From UBA7657 sp049652985 (lineage in GTDB: Bacteria > Pseudomonadota > Alphaproteobacteria > Micavibrionales > Micavibrionaceae): DNA of 64,000 nt. Shown here piece by piece: positions 58,113-64,000 of this stretch (position 1 is its first letter; each line of letters starts with the position of its first letter). Below the pieces are notes generated by a model. That model was given only the letters and a program-made list of their open reading frames with translations. It made no database searches and had not been told where the DNA came from. Both the position numbers and the translations under genes were made by a program. The stretch spans positions 558,001 to 622,000 of the forward strand of contig JBASFK010000002.1 in assembly GCA_049652985.1 (NCBI GenBank), in the 5' to 3' direction.

Positions 58113-59558
58113 TTGAATCGCCGGGGCCGCATAATCATATGCCTCGCCGCGGCGTTACTGCTGGCCGGTCCTGTTGTTGCGCAGGCGACCGCCCAGAAAG
58201 AGATTGTCAAAACCGAGGCCCCGGCCCGGAAGAAAATCTTCAACGCCGAGACTTTCAAACTCGATAACGGGCTTGAGATCGTCGTCATCCCTAATCACCG
58301 GGCGCCGGTCATCACGCACATGGTGTGGTACAAGGTCGGCGCGGCAGATGAGGACCACGGTGTTTCAGGGGTCGCGCATTTCCTGGAACATTTGATGTTC
58401 AAGGGGTCGGAAGGGCTCAAGCCCGGCGAATTTTCCCATAAAATCCGTGCGCTCGGCGGCAACGACAATGCTTTCACGAGCCAGGATTATACCGCCTATC
58501 ACCAGTCCATTTCGGTCGATCATCTTGAGACCGTGATGAAGATGGAAGCCGGACGTATGCGTGGCCTGAACTCGCCGGTGGAGCAAGTAACTTCAGAGAA
58601 CAAGGTTATTCTTGAAGAGCGGCGCGAGCGTACGGACAATGACCCGCATGCGCGCTTTTCCGAACAGATGAATGCCGCACTTTATATCAACCATCCTTAC
58701 GGCAACCCGGTCATAGGCTGGGCCGACGAAATGGCGGCCCTGACATGGGAAACGTGCAAAAATTTCTACGATAAATGGTATGGACCCAACAACGCGATCC
58801 TCGTCGTTTCGGGTGATGTGACCGGGCAACAGATTTACGGCCTTGCGAAAAAAATCTACGGGCCGCTGGAGCCGGTGCCCCTGCCCGCACGCACGCGGGC
58901 TAAAATCCCGCCGCTGGAAGCTTCCGTCACTTTGCGTCTCGAGGATAAAATCGTGCGCCAGGCCTGGGTGCAAAAAGTTTTTATAGCGCCAAGCTACCGG
59001 CAGAATTCCAAAGAATCCCTCGCGTTGCAGGTTCTTGAAGAGCTGATGGCCGGGGGACCGACATCCCGCCTTTACAAGGCTCTTGTCGTGGAACAGAAAA
59101 TCGCGACGAGCGCGGGCCTTTCCTACCAGGGTTCAAGCTGGGACGATGCCGATCTCGACCTTTACGCCAGCCCGTTGCCGGGACAGAAACCGGAAGATGT
59201 CATTACTGCGCTCGATGAACAAATAAGGCTGCTCATTAAAAACGGAATACCGGAAGCGGAATTAAAAGAGGCCCTGACCCGCATGCAGGCCGAGGCCGTT
59301 TACGCGCGCGACAGCCTGAGCGGACCGGCGATGATTTTCGGTTATTCCCTGGCGACCGGATCGAGCGTCGACGATGTCGAATACTGGCCCTACAATATCG
59401 CGGCAGTGACCGCCAATGAGATCATCGCTGTTGCAAAAAAATACCTTGATCCAGACAACATAGAAAAACGTCCGGCGGTGACGGGTTACCTGCTGCCTGA
59501 ACAGGCACCGCAGCCTGCGCCGGAAGAATCTGCGTTAGAAAAAAGGGCGGCCCCGTGA
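58113..59558 (+). CDS. M16 zinc metallopeptidase, catalytic subunit
   Basis: A 481-residue exported pitrilysin-family (processing-peptidase-like) protein. A signal peptide is at residues 1-25; the inverted zinc motif HFLEH is at 89-93 with the distal Glu in KVILEERRERTDNDP near 170. It resembles subunit beta of mitochondrial processing peptidase and should be the active half of a heterodimer with the next gene. TTG start at 58113, with GGAG about nine bases upstream, immediately after the DUF3035 stop. It overlaps the second M16 gene by 4 nt. Substrates in the periplasm are unknown. Confidence 0.92.
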   Translation: MNRRGRIIICLAAALLLAGPVVAQATAQKEIVKTEAPARKKIFNAETFKLDNGLEIVVIPNHRAPVITHMVWYKVGAADEDHGVSGVAHFLEHLMFKGSEGLKPGEFSHKIRALGGNDNAFTSQDYTAYHQSISVDHLETVMKMEAGRMRGLNSPVEQVTSENKVILEERRERTDNDPHARFSEQMNAALYINHPYGNPVIGWADEMAALTWETCKNFYDKWYGPNNAILVVSGDVTGQQIYGLAKKIYGPLEPVPLPARTRAKIPPLEASVTLRLEDKIVRQAWVQKVFIAPSYRQNSKESLALQVLEELMAGGPTSRLYKALVVEQKIATSAGLSYQGSSWDDADLDLYASPLPGQKPEDVITALDEQIRLLIKNGIPEAELKEALTRMQAEAVYARDSLSGPAMIFGYSLATGSSVDDVEYWPYNIAAVTANEIIAVAKKYLDPDNIEKRPAVTGYLLPEQAPQPAPEESALEKRAAP

Positions 59559-60904
59559 GAATAGTGCTTGTCCTTTTAATATTGTTCACGGCTTTTCCCG
59601 CTTATGCGCGGGACAAGCTCCTGGACATCCAGGAAGTGACCAGCCCCGGCGGAATCAAGGCGTGGCTGGTAGAGGATCACAGCGTACCCGTCATTGCGAT
59701 GAAATTCGGCTTTCAAGGAGCGGGCGCGGCGCTTGATCCCGCCGACAAGCAGGGATTGTCGCGCATGCTGTCCAATACGCTGGATGAAGGTGCGGGCGAT
59801 CTGGATTCACAGGCGTTTCAAAAAGAACTGCGCGACCTTTCGATTGGCTTAGGTTTTGGCTCTGACCGCGATGATTTTTCCGGTTCGCTGAAAACCCTGA
59901 CGCAAAACCGCAAGCGCGCATTCGAACTGACGGCGCTGGCTCTGACAAAGCCGCGCTTCGACGAAGAGCCAGTTGGACGCATGCGCGAGTCCAATCAAAG
60001 CCGCATCCGTTCCTCGCTTACAGACCCGGAATGGATCGCAGCGCGCATATTGAATGATGAAGCGTTCAAGGGGCATGTGTATGCGCAAAATAGCGGCGGC
60101 TCGCTCTCCAGCCTGGATAAAATAGGCCCGGCGGATTTAAGAGCGTTTCATAAAAATAACATCGGCAAGAATAATTTAACCGTCGCCGTTGCGGGGGATA
60201 TGACCAAAGAAGAGCTGGCCGCGACGCTGGACCAGGTTTTCGGTGGATTGCCCGACGTGCCGCCGCCGCCCGCAACGCCTGATACGGGCCTACAGGGCGA
60301 AGGAAAGATTTTCATCTATAAAAAAGAAATTCCGCAAACGATTGTCGAGATGATGCAGCCGGGTATCGACAGGCACCATCCCGATTACCAGATCGCGCAG
60401 GTGATGAATTTTGTCCTGGGCTCGTCGGGCTTCGGCTCGCGACTGACCGAGGAAATCCGTGAAAAACGCGGCCTTACTTACGGTATTTATAGTTCCTTCT
60501 TCGATATGAAGCATTTCGACGGCCTGCAGGTTTCAACATCGACCGAAAACAAGAACACGGCCGAGCTTATGTCGCTTGTCAAAGCGGAATGGGATAAAAT
60601 GAAAACCGCGCCTGTATCGGATGAAGAACTAAAGGATGCAAAATCCTATCTCATCGGATCACTGCCGCTTGGCCTGACATCGACGGATGATATTGCGGGC
60701 CTGATGCTTTCGCTGCAGATGGATGGCATGCCGCGCAACTACCTTGAACAACGCGAGGAGAAAATTAAAAATGCATCTGCCGCGGATGTGCAACGCGTAG
60801 CAAAAGAATTGCTCGACCCCGGTAAAATGGTCGTTGTTCTCACGGGCAACCCGGAAAACATTCCCGGGGCCATTCCAATCGAAAAACTGCCCAATGTCGA
60901 ATAA
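59555..60904 (+). CDS. M16 family peptidase-like protein, non-catalytic subunit
   Basis: A 449-residue M16-fold protein with a signal peptide (residues 1-18, ending AYA) but without the HxxEH motif (the region reads ALDPADKQGLSRMLSNTL), so it cannot bind the catalytic zinc. Its C-terminal half, with LTEEIREKRGLTYGIYS near 300, is the R/Y-pair substrate-binding region that such subunits contribute. With the upstream active subunit it should form a heterodimer. GTG start overlapping the preceding TGA. Confidence 0.92.
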   Translation: MRIVLVLLILFTAFPAYARDKLLDIQEVTSPGGIKAWLVEDHSVPVIAMKFGFQGAGAALDPADKQGLSRMLSNTLDEGAGDLDSQAFQKELRDLSIGLGFGSDRDDFSGSLKTLTQNRKRAFELTALALTKPRFDEEPVGRMRESNQSRIRSSLTDPEWIAARILNDEAFKGHVYAQNSGGSLSSLDKIGPADLRAFHKNNIGKNNLTVAVAGDMTKEELAATLDQVFGGLPDVPPPPATPDTGLQGEGKIFIYKKEIPQTIVEMMQPGIDRHHPDYQIAQVMNFVLGSSGFGSRLTEEIREKRGLTYGIYSSFFDMKHFDGLQVSTSTENKNTAELMSLVKAEWDKMKTAPVSDEELKDAKSYLIGSLPLGLTSTDDIAGLMLSLQMDGMPRNYLEQREEKIKNASAADVQRVAKELLDPGKMVVVLTGNPENIPGAIPIEKLPNVE

Positions 60905-60911
60905 CCCGGCC

Positions 60912-62417
60912 ATGTCGAAAGAGTGGAAAGCGCTGCAGGCGCATGCGAAAATCTTAGCCGGCACGCATATGCGCGACATGTTCCGGGCAGAGCCGAAACG
61001 CTTCAAGGCATTTCATATAAGCGTAAAGGGGCTCGTTTTTGATTATTCCAGGAATTTCGTCACACCCGAAACGATGGAACTGCTCACGGACATGGCGAAG
61101 GCCGCGGATATTGCGGGCTGGCGCGATAAAATGTTCGCGGGTGAAAAAATAAACACAACGGAGAACCGTGCCGCTGCACATATGGCGCTGCGCGGCTCAA
61201 ACGACCCGTCCCTGACGCTGGACGGAGAAAATGTAAGCGATTTCGTCCGGCAAACGCTGGAAAAAATCAGGACGATCAGCGAAAAAATCCGCGGCGACAG
61301 CGCGATCACGGATGTCGTCAATATCGGTATTGGCGGGTCCGATCTTGGCCCGCGCGTCGTTTATGAAGCCCTGCAGTCATTCAATGACGGCCCGCGTGTG
61401 CATTTCGTCTCGAATGTCGACGGCGCGCGTATTTCAGCCGTTCTCAAAAACCTGGAGCCAGCGGGAACAGTCTTTATTGTCACGTCAAAAACATTTTCGA
61501 CAATGGAGACGCTCGCCAATGCCGAAGCGGTAAAAAGCTGGACGAAATCGACCAAAAATTTCTATGCCGTCACATGCAATGAGCGCGCAGCGAAAAATTT
61601 CGGAGTTCCCGCACAAAATATCCTGCCGATGCGCGAATGGGTCGGCGGGCGGGTGAGCCTGTGGTCGGCGGTAGGCCTGCCGGTGGCGGTGGCGGCAGGG
61701 TTCAAAAGTTTTGAAAATCTGCTGGCCGGCGCGAGGGCAATGGATGATCATTTCCGCAATGAGAAATTCGGAAAAAATATTCCCGTCATCATGGGAATGC
61801 TGGGCATATGGTACAGGAACTTCATGAATTACGGCATACATGCCATTCTCCCCTATGCGCATAACCTAAGGAAATTTCCCGCCTATATTCAGCAGCTCGA
61901 CATGGAATCCAATGGTAAATCCGTGAGCCGGGATGGCGATGATCTGGATTATAAAACCGGGCCGGTTATATTCGGTGAAACTGGCACGAACGCGCAGCAC
62001 GCATTTATGCAGATGATGCACCAGGGCGCCGACATTATCCCGGCGGACTTCATTATCGTGAAAAATCCCGATCACACTCTCGGCGACCATCACAGAAAAC
62101 TGAATGCCAATGCGCTGGCGCAGGCGCAGGCGCTCATGCACGGTCGCGAGGAAGCCTCCCAGCCTCATAAAAAATTTGGCGGAAACCGCCCAAGTTCCAC
62201 GCTCATGCTGGACCGTCTCGACCCATGGCATCTCGGCCTGCTATTATCCCTTTATGAACACCGCATGTTCGTGCAGGGAATTGTATGGAATATCAACAGC
62301 TTCGATCAATGGGGCGTTGAGCTGGGCAAGAGCCTGGCCAACGAATTACTGGCGCCCGGCACCCACCCTTCTGCCGACCAGACAACGCTCGCCCTGATGC
62401 AAATACTTGAAGAGTAA
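60912..62417 (+). CDS. pgi: Glucose-6-phosphate isomerase
   Basis: A 501-residue cytosolic enzyme interconverting glucose-6-phosphate and fructose-6-phosphate. VVNIGIGGSDLGPRVVYEAL (near 132), VTSKTFSTMETLANA (near 196), the signature GGRVSLWSAVGLPVA (near 256), FGETGTNAQHAFMQMMHQG with the catalytic His (near 355) and SFDQWGVELGKSLA at the C-terminus are diagnostic. ATG 60912 (MSKEWKAL) is chosen by alignment to family starts; ATG 60894, overlapping the M16 gene, is also possible. Confidence 0.96.
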   Translation: MSKEWKALQAHAKILAGTHMRDMFRAEPKRFKAFHISVKGLVFDYSRNFVTPETMELLTDMAKAADIAGWRDKMFAGEKINTTENRAAAHMALRGSNDPSLTLDGENVSDFVRQTLEKIRTISEKIRGDSAITDVVNIGIGGSDLGPRVVYEALQSFNDGPRVHFVSNVDGARISAVLKNLEPAGTVFIVTSKTFSTMETLANAEAVKSWTKSTKNFYAVTCNERAAKNFGVPAQNILPMREWVGGRVSLWSAVGLPVAVAAGFKSFENLLAGARAMDDHFRNEKFGKNIPVIMGMLGIWYRNFMNYGIHAILPYAHNLRKFPAYIQQLDMESNGKSVSRDGDDLDYKTGPVIFGETGTNAQHAFMQMMHQGADIIPADFIIVKNPDHTLGDHHRKLNANALAQAQALMHGREEASQPHKKFGGNRPSSTLMLDRLDPWHLGLLLSLYEHRMFVQGIVWNINSFDQWGVELGKSLANELLAPGTHPSADQTTLALMQILEE

Positions 62418-62510
62418 AACCTGATATTCTTTCAAATTTAACCATTCCTGCCTTAAAATTTTCTGACAGGGAAGAATACCCTCCCCCACGCGAAGGACCG
62501 CGAAAGGCGC

Positions 62511-63812
62511 ATGAAAGACCACGTACCCGATCCCATCGATATGGCTTCCGTCAGCCAGAACAGCCTGGATGATGCCATCAGGCGCCACACGATGTATCTG
62601 CGCGGGGAACAAGGCGGCGCGCGCTCCGTATTTCAGTACCGTAATCTTTCGCACCTGGATTTCGGCGGCGCAGATTTATCCCAGGCGGATTTTACCGGCT
62701 GCCTGATGGTCGAAGTGCGCATGACCGGATGCAAATTTTCAGGCGCGAATTTCTTCGGCTGCGATCTCAGGAATTCAAACCTGTCGGATGCCAACCTGAC
62801 GCGTGCTGATCTTCGCGGGGCGTACCTGGCCGGGGCGGATCTAAGCCGCGCGATCCTGAAGGAAGCCGACATGCGCGAGGGGAAAATCATGAAGCGCGAT
62901 GAGCGCGGTATTATGATGGACCGGAAGCGTTCGGGCGGCGTCGGTGCAAAAACCATCCTGGCGGGGGCCAAGCTTTCAGATACGAATATGACGGGCGTGC
63001 AGGCCATTGCCGCGGATTTCACCGATGCCGATCTTTCGGGCGTGACGATGACTGATGCAAACCTGCGCGGCGTTACCTTTGAAGGCGCAAACCTCGCTGA
63101 CAGCGATATGACCGGATCCGATCTCACTTCCGCGAATATGCGTTCAACTATTATCGCTGGCACGATTATGGATGATACGGAAAAGCAGGAAATCGACCTG
63201 AGCGGCGCTATATCCGAGCGCGACATGGGCAGCAAGCTTGAAAATCTCGGGAAGTCGCTGCCTGAATTGCTGGAAGAGCATACGCTATGGGTTTCGACGG
63301 CCGGGCGGCGCGGGCGGCAGCTTGACCTGAGCGGTTATGATCTGCGCTCAGTCATTGACCTTCGCACTTTTCCGCTCACGGCCATTCACGCCATCGGCGC
63401 GAATTTCCTCAACCAGGATTTGCGCCACGCCGAGTTGCAGAGTGCCACGTTCGACCGCAGCGATTTCCGCGACTGCAATCTTGAGAAAGCAGACCTGCGC
63501 GGCTCGACGCTGAAATACGCCCAGATGGCGCGGGCGAACATGTCAGGCGCGATTTTATGCCCGCTGCAGTTCAACAATCCCGATGGGTCGAAACGCCTGC
63601 AGCGCACCGACCTCAGCGGTGCAAGTTTCCGCTATGGCAATTTCACGAACGCGGATTTGCGGGACTGCATACTTACGGGGGTCGATCTGACCCATGCCGT
63701 CCTGCGCGGGTGCGATTTGCGCCGCGCCGACCTGACGGGGGCGATTCTGAAAGGTGCGATCATCGAGGACGTCAAACTCGATGACGCCATCGTCGATTTC
63801 AAGAGCTTATAG
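62511..63812 (+). CDS. Pentapeptide-repeat protein
   Basis: A 433-residue protein with two blocks of A(D/N)Lxx repeats: about residues 50-110 and 145-220, then 270-425, each forming right-handed quadrilateral beta helices (for example ANLTRADLRGAYLAGADLS and ADLRDCILTGVDLTHAVL). A non-repeat basic loop (KIMKRDERGIMMDRKRSGG, near 125-143) and an acidic hinge (220-260) separate them. No signal peptide. Some such proteins mimic DNA and protect gyrase, others are scaffolds; no assignment is possible here. It lies alone between pgi (93 nt upstream) and mutL. Confidence 0.9.
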   Translation: MKDHVPDPIDMASVSQNSLDDAIRRHTMYLRGEQGGARSVFQYRNLSHLDFGGADLSQADFTGCLMVEVRMTGCKFSGANFFGCDLRNSNLSDANLTRADLRGAYLAGADLSRAILKEADMREGKIMKRDERGIMMDRKRSGGVGAKTILAGAKLSDTNMTGVQAIAADFTDADLSGVTMTDANLRGVTFEGANLADSDMTGSDLTSANMRSTIIAGTIMDDTEKQEIDLSGAISERDMGSKLENLGKSLPELLEEHTLWVSTAGRRGRQLDLSGYDLRSVIDLRTFPLTAIHAIGANFLNQDLRHAELQSATFDRSDFRDCNLEKADLRGSTLKYAQMARANMSGAILCPLQFNNPDGSKRLQRTDLSGASFRYGNFTNADLRDCILTGVDLTHAVLRGCDLRRADLTGAILKGAIIEDVKLDDAIVDFKSL

Positions 63813-63886
63813 TTATCCACCGGATGATTTTCTATAATACTTAAGAACTGCTGACTTCACGGTCGCAGTTCCGCTAAAGTTGCATT
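63813..63886 (+). promoter_or_regulatory. Probable mutL promoter region
   Basis: A perfect TATAAT at 63833-63838 sits 49 nt before the mutL ATG, without a convincing -35 hexamer. It is the only promoter-like signal in this gap. Confidence 0.35.
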
Positions 63887-64000
63887 ATGCGTATCCGTTA
63901 TCTGCCTGAAACCCTGATCAACCAGATCGCCGCCGGGGAAGTGATCGAGCGGCCTGCCGCCGCCGTCAAGGAACTGGTTGAGAATTCGATCGATGCCGGT
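63887..64000 (+). CDS. mutL: DNA mismatch repair protein MutL, N-terminal part (partial)
   Basis: The first 38 codons of MutL, cut by the window edge. The peptide begins MRIRYLPETLINQIAAGEVI and continues with RPAAAVKELVENSIDAG, the first GHKL ATPase motif with the catalytic Glu in KELVENS and the magnesium-binding Asn. MutL couples mismatch recognition by MutS to strand removal. Its place after pgi and the M16 genes is common in the class. Confidence 0.95.
   Translation, partial: MRIRYLPETLINQIAAGEVIERPAAAVKELVENSIDAG

Noticed and set aside
59555..60904. Degraded copy (pseudogene) of the first M16 peptidase
   Set aside because: The frame is intact, with its own signal peptide and a conserved C-terminal binding region; non-catalytic M16 partners are a normal arrangement.

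Overview
The window reads as a chromosomal segment of an alphaproteobacterium, most like the Rhodospirillales/Micavibrio-type lineages. The basis is gene content and order: a DUF1476 (F1Fo-ATPase zeta inhibitor) gene beside purC and bolA-grxD, a transhydrogenase split into three genes, a 41-residue L36, a long-tailed FtsZ, and an lspA - DUF3035 - M16 - M16 - pgi - mutL tail. Nearly all sequence is coding. There is no tRNA, rRNA operon, CRISPR array, insertion sequence or prophage. The placement is inference; no database was consulted.

Layout. 1-2.2 kb: purC, DUF1476, bolA, grxD. 2.2-8.4 kb: the elongasome operon mreB-mreC-mreD-mrdA-rodA and an isolated rpmJ. 8.6-16.9 kb: a type I secretion operon (TolC-like, ABC with a degenerate C39 domain, HlyD-like) ending in a CHASE2 adenylate cyclase, facing a cyclic-nucleotide-binding EAL phosphodiesterase. 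17.1-21.2 kb: pntAA-pntAB-pntB, an alpha/beta hydrolase and a small unknown protein. 21.1-47.7 kb: on the minus strand, a complete division and wall cluster: mraZ, rsmH, ftsL, ftsI, murE, an unknown gene, mraY, murD, ftsW, murG, murC, murB, ddl, ftsQ, ftsA, ftsZ, lpxC, bamD, recN, ligA. A plus-strand pair (alpha/beta hydrolase and a membrane-anchored MurF-like ligase) sits between murB and ddl. 48.1-54.9 kb: rnpB, an amidase, msrA, ileS, an AEC transporter and ribF. 55.0-57.0 kb: a bufferin copper-RiPP operon (DUF2282, DUF692/MNIO, DUF2063). 57.0-64.0 kb: lspA, a DUF3035 lipoprotein, two M16 peptidases, pgi, a pentapeptide-repeat protein and the start of mutL.

How the genes work together. Most of the window builds, shapes and divides the cell wall. 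The usual murF slot between murE and mraY holds an unrelated-looking 145-residue gene. The only MurF-like enzyme present has a multi-pass membrane region in place of the UDP-binding domain, and lies next to an unusual long Ddl, so the D-Ala-D-Ala branch looks non-canonical. The secretion operon carries its own cAMP synthase, and the facing gene has a cAMP-type sensor fused to a c-di-GMP phosphodiesterase. Together they suggest a local cAMP to c-di-GMP control loop for an exported adhesin.

Other structure. Several families of palindromic repeats are scattered through the window; two copies lie in frame inside essential enzymes (IleS and LigA) and one forms most of a small ORF coupled to rsmH. 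The first ~305 codons of ligA are strikingly AT-rich compared with the rest. Seven GANTC sites cluster between ftsA and ftsZ. All six convergent gene junctions abut or overlap at their stop codons.
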